Below the pieces are notes generated by a model. The model was not told where the DNA came from, did no database searches, and saw only the letters and a list, made by a program, of their open reading frames with translations. A DNA stretch of 64,000 nt, taken from Berghia stephanieae (taxonomy: Eukaryota; Mollusca; Gastropoda; Nudibranchia; Aeolidiidae). The stretch's first letter is position 1. Each line of letters opens with the position of its first letter. The stretch is from contig CM067443.1 of NCBI GenBank assembly GCA_034508935.3, forward strand, positions 19,270,223 to 19,334,222. The letters are read 5' to 3'. This document shows, in pieces, positions 11,058 through 23,500 of this stretch. Made by a program: the position numbers and the translations under genes.

Positions 11058-11152
11058 CAAGATTCAATCACAATTTATTAACAGATACAGTATCTCTATC
11101 ACTTACAAGATTCAATCACAATTTATTAACAGATACAGTATCTCTATCACTT
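11058..11152 (-). repeat. 48 bp tandem duplication at the 3' end of USE1
   Basis: A 48 bp unit beginning CAAGATTCAATCACAATTTA occurs twice (11058 and 11106). The second copy contains the USE1 stop codon and an AATAAA signal on the minus strand (TTTATT at 11122-11127). The first repeats the signal 48 bp further downstream. Either signal could be used for cleavage and polyadenylation. Confidence 0.75.
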
Positions 11153-12082
11153 TGAAAAAAGCTTCATAAACAACACCATAGATATAAAGGTGATGATGAC
11201 AATGACCAGCATGACCCAGATCCACCACGAACACGACTTTGTGTGCGCCTCCAGTCTCTCCCCTTCCACCTTCAGCCTTGCAGAGTTGTCCCCAGCTAGC
11301 CTGGTGCTATCGGATATAACCTGGGGAAGAAAATTGACCAGCTTCGATAGTTTTCTTTTCCCTTCACAATTTAAAATGGAAAAATAATTTAATAATCTGA
11401 AACACCAGAACATGGGGGAGGGGCGACAGAAATAGTGTGTGTGTATGTGATGTGTAAGAGATTGACTGAAACGAATAATTATTTATATAAAGCACTTTTT
11501 TTTCCTGTTTTTTTGCTGATCAGGGGCTGTCCATAAATTATCAGTGCTCCATTGAAAGTCTGCTAACTAATCTTAAAAATCAATTTAAAAAATGAAAATA
11601 ACAGCTTCAAAAAAGGACAAAATCCCAAACCCATTTGCTGTGGGCGGAAGAAGGGTTTTGAGTCTAAAACGTTCTGTTTTTGGTAATTTGTTCTTTTTTA
11701 AAAGTTGTTATTTTCATTTTTGTTTATTACTTTTTACTTTCCGCAGCTTCTAGCAGCTTAGTATCACTTTAACTAACCTTAGTGTCTTCTCTAACAGCCC
11801 TTCCTGCCTCTGTAATGTTTTGCTTCAGTGCCTTTGTGTGCATCAGCATTTCTTCGGCTAACCTTTCCTGTAGTTTATGATGGTGCTGCAGAATAATGTT
11901 GATGTCTTCATCCTCCTGGGGCTTTTTCCTTTGTCTCATTCCATCTGGATGATCTACAATAAATATTTAAAGTGTTTGTATTGAAAAAAAAAAAAAAGAA
12001 ATCAAAAGAAAGACAACATCTTGAGCATGGAAAAATGATTAAAACAATTCTGTTTTAAAAATTGTTGATAATAATGATGATG

Positions 12083-12160
<78 letters not shown>

Positions 12161-12161
12161 C

Positions 12162-12252
<91 letters not shown>

Positions 12253-14192
12253 CATAATAATGAGAATGATGATAATTATGATGATGATGATGACGATGAT
12301 GATGATGATGATGATTCAAATTACAATTGCTAGTACTAATAAATTTTCTAGCATCTAATATTGACTTTTATCAACACATCAATTTAAAAAAATACCTAAA
12401 TAATCTTGGCCATAAACTTAGGACACTTATGTTAAAATTAGATAATAAAAAACAAACAAAAACAAACTCCACAATTCCTCGAACAAAAAAACGATGACTG
12501 ATCACTGAAGGAACTTAGTTTTTCTTTTTTTTAACTTACCATTTTGCTGGTTGCTTTTAGAATTTCCAAGAAGCTCTGCCCTCATATCTTCTTCACATTT
12601 GGCTTTTGCCTTCACTTGCAGTTGCTTTGCAGGGGCGCTGCCAATCTCATCACTGATCGGTCTAAGACTTTCCGTTATCAAAGCTCTTTGCATGACAGCT
12701 GGCTAAGGGAAGAAAACAAATGAAAACTGAATATCATTGAATTTTCATCACAGGATATAAGTTAAAAGACGGATTCTGATTAAAACAACTGATGAATAAT
12801 TTTGGATTTTAAACAGAATCATAATAACTTGACGACATTATACTTTTCTGGCTTATTTCACTTTCGTACTTATCAATAATAAAAAAATTTAAAACCCTGA
12901 AAATTTCGATGAAAAAACATCCTTAATTCAACCTCAACAGCCAAGAATGGTTTCTAGATTCTCATCTTTTTCATCAGAACTAATAATAATAAGATTACCA
13001 TCCAAAACGGGATCTTGGATACGATTAGATTTGTTCTTACTTCCTACAAGCCTTATTTCTATTTTTTCTTCACTTAATTCAATGGGTATGGTGGATCCGT
13101 AAAAACATGCTTTGTCAATGTACATATCAATTCTGTCAGTATAGACAGCTTTATGATTAGTGTTCTTGATTCATATGCTGATGGACAGAATTAGTTCCTC
13201 AAGTCACAGTAGTGAATGGGTAACTGGGTCTCATCAGATTTGGTGAAGGTAAAGTTGACACACAAAGATACTGGAGATCCTAAAAGTAAAATAAGACATT
13301 GCCCCACTAATAAGACAAAACCCGACGTCTTTTCAAATTCGGGACTCAATCTAGTTCTCAAAATCTATTTTATTCTTAATTTAGCCCAAAATTACAGAAT
13401 CAACATCAATAACCAGGATCTTTAAAAACTCTCATCTTTTAATACAATTTCAAATTACCTTCTTTTCAGCTTCCAGTAAACCTTTTAACAAGTCGACTTT
13501 CTTTTGATATTCCAGTAATGCTTCTTGAGGTGGTTTGCTGAAAACAGAGATACAGACATTTTCATGAATTATGCCTGGTGGAGATGCACGCTTGATCAAT
13601 CTGAATGTTTTTATATATCAACCTGTTATTTTACTCCTTATCCATATTCCCTGAATAAATTGTTCGGAGCAGCCATAACATATTGTTACTTCATTATAAA
13701 TGTTTTAACATTCAATAAAAACATACCTTGGAGATCTTCTCATATCAACAAGGAAACCTTGGAGTGCCCCGATGTACTGACATTGGAAGAAAAAAAAAAC
13801 ATGAAAATAAAACAAATTAATACAATTCAATATTAATTAGACAGGAATTGTCCTAAATTTTAATAATTATATTTTCTTTTTCTTTTAAAAGGTTACTATA
13901 CTTGAAAGCCACCCCTCTGACTTCTGAACTGAATGAGAAAACTGATAAAACAAAAAAAAACAAACCAAGACATATGTTGCTTAATGGCCAATGCAAAGAG
14001 TGGAATTCATTTGATCCACAGGTGTTGGGTATTAGAGATTATTTAGGCTTAGCATCATTCAAAGTTCAGCATTTAGGTCCAAACCATTAATTGCCACTGT
14101 CAACAGTTTACATGTGGCCTTCAGTGTCTTATGGTCATAGCTTCACTTATTCTTTTGGGTTGCTCTTTTCTGTGTACGCATGTTATGGTTGT

Positions 14193-14233
<41 letters not shown>

Positions 14234-14661
14234 AGTGTATGTTAGACTCTAGTAGGTGTTTCAATTTTAATTTTCTGCACCGCTATTGCGCAAGTGCAAT
14301 CCAGTTTTCATTATCGATGTTGAGGTGTTTCTGTCAGAGAAGGTCCATTTTCATTTATCATTTAGGTCAAATTGATGACCATTGAGTTTGAGATTCTCTC
14401 AATCTCAATTTCTTACACAGTACTCACTGCAGAGAAAGATAATACTGGCACTGGAACTTTGTGTTCAGAAAGTGAAAGGATAAGTAAATGTTTGAAATTT
14501 GAAATATCATAATTATAATGAATCATAGGTTTAGCTCTTATTTACATTGATGACTATGACTATCTATCTAAATATTTGTAGATTTGGAGTCGATTGTGGA
14601 AAGTGTAAGAAGGTAACTTACAAATAATAAAGTTTCAACTTCACCACATTGAATGGAGAGA

Positions 14662-14708
<47 letters not shown>

Positions 14709-17700
14709 GTAGTTGCATGAAAATTTGAGATTGCAGCAATTGTTTTCAAAATAGTCTCATGCTATTCTGCAAGAAATACACTTTTCAATGGTACCAAAAT
14801 TATGACAATGTGACAATTAGAACCAAAGTTACGGGATTATTAGTCCGCAAAAGTGGACCAAAATACTTAATATAATTTAAGAGGAAAAAAGAAACTAAAA
14901 CTGTGACCAGAGAGCAACTGAAAAGCGGGGGAAATGGAAAATCACGGTTATTTGGGTTGGAATACATATAAAACCATATATCAAAATGATCGCAAAGGAA
15001 AGACGAAGCAATTTTTAAAAAAATTAAATGATTATTATGCAATATTATGCAACGTCATGCAATTACATAACCCTAGAAAATGAAAAAAAAGGCGCGAGGA
15101 ACGGATAATAGATTTGAGGGTGGTCTTCTTCCAGAGCATGCTTACAATACTATGGCTATGATTAATTTTGAACACAAAAATTGTTAAAACAAGAGGAAAG
15201 GAGCGTAAACGTATGAATTTAGACACTAAAGTTGTGTCCTTGGGGAAGGCACTTAATATATGGCATTGGCAAATGAGCAACAGACGAAAGATGACTGGTA
15301 TTCGGAGAGAAGAAAAAAAACAAAAAAACAATGAACAGGGCTAGAAATAAAGTTGAACAAGTGTCAGTAAATGCAACTTGCAAATGTACTGCCCAATGTT
15401 TTTGCATCCTTGGACAAGACATTTGGGCACCAACAGTACTCGGGAGAAACAAGCTTGCCGCTTTATATATGCAAACATGGTCAGTGATAAAAATGCAAAA
15501 TTAAAAACAAGAACTACATAAGAGTGGTAGAGAAAACTTAACCTGAAAATGCAAAATTGAATATTACGTAACATATTACATAATAACAAACAATAAGCCG
15601 ATAAATACCGACACTTTGCAAACTTTCTGCAACATAGGCATGTCATATATATCAAACTGAACATCTCGAAGAGATGTATCATATGACTAACTATTAAACT
15701 ACATTAAAATTGAAATGAACTTTAGAAAATTTGATAATTGCTTTGCATTCAACATCACTAAGAGAACAGATAATTAAAGGGTACTCACGTACTGACTCGC
15801 TTAAATCCATAAGATGGCTGAGATGTGGCAAAAGACAGAAGACAACAAAATCTAGGCACTATGGGTTGTTGGCTGCATGGAATGTAGACACAGGCAATAT
15901 CCAGGTAATGATACTGAATAAATACATCGAAGTCCAAGCAATGATACAGAAGTAGTTGGGGGAGACTGACGATCGAATTCATGTTGTTACTTCAATTTCA
16001 CATTTAAAAATACAAGATAGATTATTGGAGCTGGAGGCGGCAGACAATCAAATTCATGTTGTTATTTCAATCTCATATTTAAAAATACAAGACAGACGAC
16101 TGGAGTTCGAGGCGGCAGACGACTGGAGTTGGAGGTGGCAGACAATCAAATTCATGTTGTTATTTCAATTTCATATTTAAAAATACGAGGCAGATTATTG
16201 GAGCTGGAGGAGGCAGACGACGGGAGTTGGAGGTGGCAGACAATCAAATTCATGTTGTTATTTCAATCTCATATTTAAAAATACAAGACAGACGACTGGA
16301 GTTAGAGGCGGCAGACGACTGGAGTTGGAGGTGGCAGACAATCAAATTCATGTTGTTATTTCAATCTCATATTTAAAAATACAAGGCAGATTATTGGAGC
16401 TGGAGGCGGCAGACGACGGGAGTTGGAGGTGGCAGACAATCAAATTCATGTTGTTATTACAATTTCATATATTCAAAAATACAAAGCAGATTATAGGAGC
16501 TGGAGGTGGCAGACAATCAAATTCATGTTGTTATTTCAATCTCATATTTAGAAATACAAGACAGACGACTGGAGTTCGAGACGGCAGACGACTGGAGTTG
16601 GAGGTGGCAGACAATCAAATTCATGTTGTTATTTCAATCTCATATTTAAAAATACAAGACAGACGACTGGAGTTAGAGGCGGCAGACGACTGGAGTTGGA
16701 GGTGGCAGACAATCAAATTCATGTTGTTATTTCAATTTCATATTTAAAAATACAAGGCAGATTATTGGAGCTGGAGGAGGCAGACAATCAAATTCATGTT
16801 GTTATTTCAATCTCATATTTAAAAATACAAGACAGACGACTGGAGTTGGAGGTGGCAGACAATCAAATTCATGTTGTTATTTCAATTTCATATTTAAAAA
16901 TACAAGGCAGATTATTGGAGCTGGAGGGGGCAGACGACTGGAGTTGGAGGTGGCAGACAATCAAATTCATGTTGTTATTTCAATCTCATATTTAAAAATA
17001 CAAGACAGACGACTGGAGTTCGAGGCGGCAGACGACGGGAGTTGGAGGTGGCAGACAATCAAATTCATATTGTTATTTCAATTTCATATTTAAAAATACA
17101 AGGCAGGAAATGAAACATGAAAATGTGGTGTCATAATGAACGTCTGACTCTGAAAACAAAAAAAGTACTTCGATTATGATTAAATCAACAAAATTAAAAG
17201 TTATATAATAATTTTTGTTGTGGTAAAGAGTAAAGTAATGAATGAAATATACTTTCACTTGAATTGACTCTATCATGCTATTCTGTATTATTTGTATTGA
17301 AATTAACCACATTAAATTAAACCAACACACTTAACCTGCAGAACAAACAAAAATAAAAGATAAAAAATAATATCAGTGGAACATAATTTTTAGTTGTCCG
17401 GTATCATCCCAGTTAAAAAGTCATTTCAGTTTCAACATTCATTCATAAAATAAAACTAAAATTATGGATGGGACTATTTTCAGTCTTTTTACAGCAATTA
17501 TTCAGCTTGAAATTATTTATACAAGTCACAAAAGCAAAAGCAGTCGATAGTTTACAGACTGCACTGTACACAGGAGACTCGGGGATACATCGAGAGGCAA
17601 TCCTGGTTGGCCGTCGCCAACTTCATGAACACGCATCGTATTTAAAGTCACTAAAAGACCCTTTCGCCAGCATCAATCACCACCAAAATTCACACAAATA

Positions 17701-18030
17701 AAGAAAAATGGTTGGCGAATAATATAACATTAATTAAAAATAGGTAATATAATGAAAAATGTATTTAAAATGAAGTTAAAACTTACCAAATTTTCAAACA
17801 GCTGGCATCTGAACAAAGAATGAACGGATTAAAAATCTGAAAACGCCGCCTGATGCGCTGGCTTCTCCTCTTTAAAATGAGACCGGAAGTGACGAAATTA
17901 GTGCACAGGAAGCGATTCCACGGCAATGGAAGTAAAACTATGTTCACCGGTTAACACAATTTTCACTCCAGAGCCGTAACATCGATATCGGGGCTCGATC
18001 AGCGGCTCAGCCACGGGCGATGCGACTACC

Positions 18031-18079
<49 letters not shown>

Positions 18080-18267
18080 ACACACACAAGATTGAAAGCA
18101 AAATAATCTTGCACGGTTGAAATGATGGCGACTTTATTTTTTTAGAACCACCTCTAGCTATATACCTTTTCAAGTCTCCAATCTCTATGCTCTTTATCCT
18201 CAGCCATTACCTGGCATTGAGTTAAAAGTCGATTGAAGTTTATTTCAATACGTGTTGCTCCCACCAT
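11147..18267 (-). CDS. USE1: Vesicle transport protein USE1 (ER-Golgi SNARE)
   Basis: USE1 is a tail-anchored SNARE that acts with the syntaxin-18 complex in Golgi-to-ER retrograde transport. The coding exons, in transcription order, are 18267-18166, 13776-13727, 13537-13459, 12702-12540, 11953-11778 and 11320-11147. All have AG/GT borders and matching phases and together encode 247 residues, against about 259 in human. The first exon reads MVGATRIEINFNRLLTQC and ends DWRLEK, the second starts YIGALQGF, and later exons give KVDLLKGLLEAEKK, EEDMRAELLGN and KLQERLAEEM. The last holds ARLKVEGERLEAHTK followed by the C-terminal membrane anchor (SWWIWVMLVIVIITFISMVL) and a short KLFSK tail, all typical of USE1. 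Intron 1 contains the whole 3.3 kb TAGGTAG element. It is head-to-head with the TEX45-like gene. Confidence 0.95.
11590..11738. repeat. Palindromic repeat P (copy 2), in a USE1 intron
   Basis: Left arm AATGAAAATAACAGCTTC and right arm GTTGTTATTTTCATTTTTG pair. The core is GGAAGAAGGGTTTTGAGTC followed by AAAACGTTC. Lies in the intron between the last two USE1 exons. Confidence 0.65.
12066..12312. repeat. (AAT)n then (GAT)n microsatellite
   Basis: Roughly 60 AAT-type units from 12066 to about 12255 are followed by GAT-type units to 12312, inside a USE1 intron. Poly-Ile open frames here are artefacts. Confidence 0.95.
15990..17105. repeat. Minisatellite inside TAGGTAG copy 1
   Basis: Alternating modules: CAATCAAATTCATGTTGTTA with ATTTCAAT and ATATTTAAAAATAC, then one or two GA-rich modules (CGACTGGAGTTSGAGG or TTATTGGAGCTGGAGG) ending in GGCAGA. 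The unit length is 72-100 bp with about 12 units. Long open frames across it follow from the repeat. Confidence 0.9.
17468..17701 (+). CDS. 77-codon conserved open frame in TAGGTAG copy 1
   Basis: Begins MGLFSVFLQQLFSLKLF and ends NHHQNSHK. The same frame and length occur in the other copy of the element (44613-44380, minus) with two amino-acid differences (K/N and P/A). It has a hydrophobic N-terminus and a helix-like, charged middle (GRRQLHEHASYLKSLKD). The two copies are so alike overall that conservation does not prove coding. I do not recognise the product. It may be a captured host exon or a chance frame. Confidence 0.3.
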   Translation: MGLFSVFLQQLFSLKLFIQVTKAKAVDSLQTALYTGDSGIHREAILVGRRQLHEHASYLKSLKDPFASINHHQNSHK

Positions 18268-19632
18268 TTTGTTGATATTCTTGTACTAATGTCTAACTCC
18301 ACACTAGAAGAGTTCGAAATTACTGTTAAGTGATTACGTGAAGCTGAAAAGGCCACCAGCGCTAGGCAGCTCCGTTTGCAACCATAACAAAACACAAATC
18401 ATAGACATTAATTATGCCCTATATTGGCAAAACAAAACCTAAAAGGGAAGTTTTCTGAATTTAAGCAACAAGTAAATATGCGAATTTTACTTCCTAGATT
18501 CTAATATATTTAATTTCAATGCATTACAAAATATAGTCCAATACTTTGGACTTGGGTGAAATACAACTGAAAAAGTGAACAAGAGAAAGAATAATGGAAG
18601 TGGGATATCTCATATTCCTTTCGCTTTAAAAGTGTTATTATATCGAAACATATTATGAATGCAAAGAAAATCTTTTTTTTTTCTTTCTTTTTTTTTTAAA
18701 CTGTTAGCCAAACTTATATAGGTACGGACCCTCTACAATACTTCCGTTCAGCACTTGTCGTCATGGCCACTGTCAACATTGATATTTGGATTTATGTGAA
18801 TGGTGTATAATTTGTTTGCCGCCTGATTGAACAAAGGGAGTAGGGGGATCAACTCCTCCAAGGGGATAAAGACAACTACAAGATCGTCAACAGTAGGTGT
18901 CATACATTTGTACGGCGGCGATAGTGTCCGATCATACCGTTAACTCCGCCCTCTACTTTCACTTGGCTTTGCTTTACTTACTACTTACTGACTGATACTG
19001 ATACTGATCTACACTGCTATCTACTACTCGACTATCCTACTACCAAACCTCTCGCTCTCCCTTTTTCACCCATAGCACTCCCAACGGAGATTGACTTACA
19101 ATGTGTCGACATCAAAACTAAAGAGGACTATGTGACACATGATTTTTATGTTGGGTTTAAGTTTAGAAGTAGAAGATGACAATGATAGTGATAGTCAATC
19201 CACGAAATTAATAATGACCCAATGATAGATAATGACTTTGATCAGAATATTGACCACTCGTCGAGTGGATATACATTCATAGATAGATCACTATGTATGT
19301 GATTGTACATGACAACAATGTGTAGCTTGACCATGTAATCTAGGGAGAAAAATTAAATGTTTGTGCTCCTTGAGAAAATAAAATATCTACATAATGGACA
19401 AAAAAGTATAGCATAATTTCAAACCCACGATACTTTATCATTGCTTCACGACACCTAATTCTGTAAACTCACCATTACAGCCCGATGCTATGATGAATAG
19501 CAATGTTATCTTCTTCCACAGTCCACATAGTATTCTTTTTTTACCTGCAATCATCATTCATTAATAAAAAAAAGTCTTCTATTGTTTTTTTGTTTTTTTT
19601 TTTCAACTAATTCTGCTATCGAATTTCACCAG
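18268..19632. promoter_or_regulatory. Head-to-head intergenic region, USE1/TEX45-like
   Basis: About 1.36 kb separates the USE1 start codon (minus) from the first visible coding exon of the TEX45-like gene (plus). The region should hold both promoters. The TEX45-like start exon is preceded by a pyrimidine-rich tract (19575-19605) and CACCAG at 19627-19632, so it probably begins at a splice acceptor and the 5' UTR exon lies further left. No TATA box or CpG island stands out. Confidence 0.5.
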
Positions 19633-19637
19633 GAAAA

Positions 19638-20083
19638 ATGGCGTACAACAAAGCCATTCCCAAACAGCAAGATTACAACAAAAGTCACTTGGGAAAGAAT
19701 AACTTTACGATTGGGCATGACTTCTCCGTGACCAAAGGCACACTTCAGAGTGTCTTTAAGAAGGATTTTCCAGAGCATACGGCCTATGAAAAGTCAGACA
19801 TTGCACAGCGACCACGCCTGGGAGATGTTATGCACAAAGATGAACGAATTCACCAAAAAGCTTCAGAAACGTGTGATGCTTTTGAGTACCAGTCAATACC
19901 AAAACCAGTCCTGCTAGTAAGCCATGCCTCCCCCCCCCCCCTCCCCCCCCCTTTTTTTTTCTATTATAACTTATCCACATAGAAAATGAAAGATGCTCAA
20001 ACTGACCACATAATTATGAAAGTTTTGATTATATTGTTGGTGGTGGTGGTGATGATGATGATGATAATGATGACGACGACGAC

Positions 20084-20122
<39 letters not shown>

Positions 20123-20467
20123 ATTATTATTATTATTATTATTATTATTATGATGTGTTTATTATTATGATGATGATGATGATAATATGATGATTATTGA
20201 TGATGATGACGTGATGATTGATTGATGATGATGATGATGAGGATGATGATGATGATGAGAGATGATGATGATGATGAGATGATGATGATGATGAGTGAGG
20301 GATGATATTATGATGATGTGATGATGATGATGATGATGATGGATGATGATGATGATGATGATAATGATGATGATGATAATGAAAATGATGAGGGATGTTG
20401 TGGTGGTAATTATGGTGATGGTGGCGGGGATGAGGGTGATGATGATATCAATGCTGTGTGCTGCTGC

Positions 20468-20506
<39 letters not shown>

Positions 20507-23500
20507 GTGATGAGGATGATGATGTTGATGATAATGACACGGAGGAGGAGGAGGATATTGATGCTATTTCTTTGCCAAATAATGAGATCATTTTCTCTTG
20601 GTCAAATAACAGAATATTGCAAACAAATTAAGCTACACCAATTTCAAAATGGACTCGGACACCAGTAAAATCAATTCATTCTTCACGACGCATAAGGACA
20701 ATTTCAAGCCACAAATGGGGGACAAGTTTACTCCTCTAGAGATCACGAAGACGACCAGATGAGCAGTATTCCCAAGGAGACAGAGAGAAGGCAGAGCTCC
20801 CTATCTCTGATTACAAATATAAATTTCCTGGTATCGATACAAAACAGTTTCGTGTTGAAAGGGCGGCATGTAAACATGATGGTAAGAAGTGGAAAAAGTC
20901 TGCACTTTCTTCTCTACTTTCTTCCTACGCTCAACCCCCCCCCCTCCTTTCCCCCATCCGCCCCCTCCCCCCCCCCCCCCAAAAAAAAAAACAAACCCCC
21001 AAAAAACTTGAGCTTTTATATAGCTTTATGTGTTCACTAATCATGCTCAAAGCACTTTATAAATGGTCCCTGACCAACAGCAACACGTAGAACAAGACAT
21101 GACACCTTTAAGGTGACATTACACTTTTTTCCGACATAGACAATGCTGTTAAGTACCAGGTACTCATTTTACACCTGAGTAGGGTGAGAACATGTGAGTA
21201 AAGGGCCTTTTCCAAGGACTTAACAATGTACCGAGCACGGCTCGAACCCAGGACCTTGTGATTCAAACGCAAGTGTCATATCACAAGACAACATGCTGCA
21301 CAATATAGATATATATATATATAGACGCATGTTTGATTTAAAGCTGTAGGTAGGATTAATGAATCATATATTTTTTAAAAGAAAGTTTGTTCATAAACTG
21401 GCATAACCCTAACACTTACACAGACTATCTAACTATTTGACCATGATTACTTTTTTACCTCATCGTTCTATACATTTTTTCAGAGACAAATTATTGTTGT
21501 TTTATCAAAGCTACTGTTTTTACTCTTTACATGTTAATGGTAGTTGAATAAAACAATGTAGACGTCTACATGCCAATTTTCTTTTAGATTTAAAAAAAAA
21601 TTATTTCAGAAGTAGCTACATAAATCTCTGGGTTGAGTGAGTTAATATGGAATTTTTAAAAATAATTTTAAATGAGAGATTTTATATAGCGCAATTCCAC
21701 TCAAAGTCTCAAAATGCTTTACAAGGGGTCCCAGGCCAACAGCAGCACTTAACATGTAGGAAGAGACATGATGCCTGTTAGGCGATATTACATTTATTCG
21801 GACAGAGCAACGCTGTTAACGGCCTGGTTCTCATTTTACACCTGAGTACGGTGAAAGAATGTGAGTAAAGAGCCTTTTTCAGGATCAACTATGCGCAGAG
21901 TGAGGCTCGAACCCAGGACCTTCTGATCCGAAAGCGGTGTCATACCACTAGACCACAGAGCTACGTTTTTAAAGAGTTTTTTATAATAAAATTTTCAAAA
22001 TGATTGACTGTTTCAAAAGTAACTGACTGTGCACATTCCATCTCATATCATCACCATTTTTTTCAACTACTGATTTCAAGTTTTAAAAACCCACTGTTTA
22101 GCCAACTAGGTGTGTAAAATTAAGAAATTAAGGTCGACTGACTTTTTGGGATAATTTTTTTTCCTGTATTTTCTTTCTTGCTTTGTCTGGCACTTTTCAT
22201 ACACACTTGTTCAGTTCTTAAGCTAGATGTATAAAGCCGTCAGAAGTGTTCTAACTTTCTTATATTTATCACATACGGTATTTCAAGGAAGTTAGTTATT
22301 ATGAAGACAATTTCAAAGTTTTGAATTTTATATGTTATGATTACTTGACTGTATTCATAACCTTAATTGTATGTTTTTTTTTCTTCATACGCAGAGGGCC
22401 CCCCTACAATAAAAGGGGATGACAGACTTGGGCACTTTACCTCCGTGTCAAGGACTCAGTTTGACGGAATGTGGGCCCCTAAAGTTGCAACTCTCCCGTT
22501 GTGAGTAGAGTCTCTGTTGACACGTTTTACTTATATGAACTGAAAATTTGAAGAAGTGTTTATGAAACAGTGCCAGACAACGCAAGTCAAAAAAAAATAC
22601 AAGAAAAAAAAAACATCCCCAAAAAATCAAGAGGTCTGAGGTTCGATCCCCAGTCGAGGAAGACTGATTTTTTGTATGTTTTTTTTTTCTTGTATATTTC
22701 TTTCTTGTTTTGTCTGACACTGTTTCATAGTTGTTTTTTTTCTTCAGATCTTTAGTCTCTATTTTACTCTACAGAATGCCCGAAATTCTGAGCATGTAGA
22801 TTTTAAGCATTATTTTGATTAATTCTATCTACAGCTTATGGAGATTGGCTGAATGTTACTTTTGTTCACTGAAGGTACTGGTCATGTGTTTTGAATATAT
22901 TATTCATTCGACTCTGAATAATTCAGTCTGTATTATGACCATGTACCCAGACTTTACGGACATCTTGTATTGTGCAAGCACATTTAATTTGTTGAAACAA
23001 AAGTTGTTTTATTTGCTTTTATTTATAATTTGTTTTGTTTGTTTTAAAAAAGATAATAAAAAAGACATCGCTTTTTATTTTTTGATAATATACAATATCC
23101 TAAAGATACTATTTTGACTTTTAGGGCTGTTTTTTGTTTTGATTTGTTTTTCATTTTTTTTCTTTGATCAGTCACTTCAGTTTCTGTCAGAGAGTCTGTG
23201 ATTGAATTGCATTTACTATGAAGTTATCCAGGGAATTTCAATCAAAATTTAATGGCAGTTGTATTTTGTTTTTAGAAGGGGTCGTTGAAAACAGGATTCT
23301 TTACTTTTGATAATTTTTGCAACTTATTTGATTTTCATTCGTTTACTGCATATATGACCAATACATTGAATAAATATCAGTTAAATTGTAGTTGTTGTGT
23401 GTCCTATTGCAATTGTAGTTTATTTCAACATATTCTATTTATACTTTTCTTATTATCGTGATTTATTAATTAAATATCTATAGAATTTGATATATATATC

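Larger units (their letters stand above)
14706..18032 (-). mobile_element. TAGGTAG element, copy 1 (3.3 kb, in USE1 intron 1)
   Basis: The left end TAGGTAGTTGCATG and the right end, reading TAGGTAGTCGCATCG in reverse, form short inverted termini. Both sides are (GA)n: 14657-14705 on the left and 18033-18075 on the right. The whole unit recurs in reverse complement at 44049-47228 with only scattered differences. Inside, read from the right end, are a GC-rich end with an ACTTCCGGT (ETS-type) motif, a splice-donor consensus GTAAGT at about 17787, a 77-codon open frame, a minisatellite, and about 1.2 kb of A/T-rich sequence. No transposase, reverse transcriptase or integrase was seen, so the copy is probably non-autonomous. 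I do not recognise the family. Confidence 0.85.

Noticed and set aside
12055-12358. Poly-Ile open frames on both strands
   Set aside because: They follow from the (AAT)n tract in a USE1 intron.
15035-15682. Cys/Leu-rich frames of about 100 codons in the TAGGTAG element
   Set aside because: A/T-rich composition, start and length differ between the two copies, and no domain is recognisable.
16325-16995. Open frames of about 100-205 codons with repeated 'ADNQIHVVISISYLK'
   Set aside because: The minisatellite in the TAGGTAG element; the frame is kept only where unit lengths add to multiples of three, and unit number differs between copies.
18370-18390. Possible RFX X-box upstream of the ciliary gene (GTTTGCAACCATAAC)
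   Set aside because: Only a weak match to the X-box consensus; not reported as a site.
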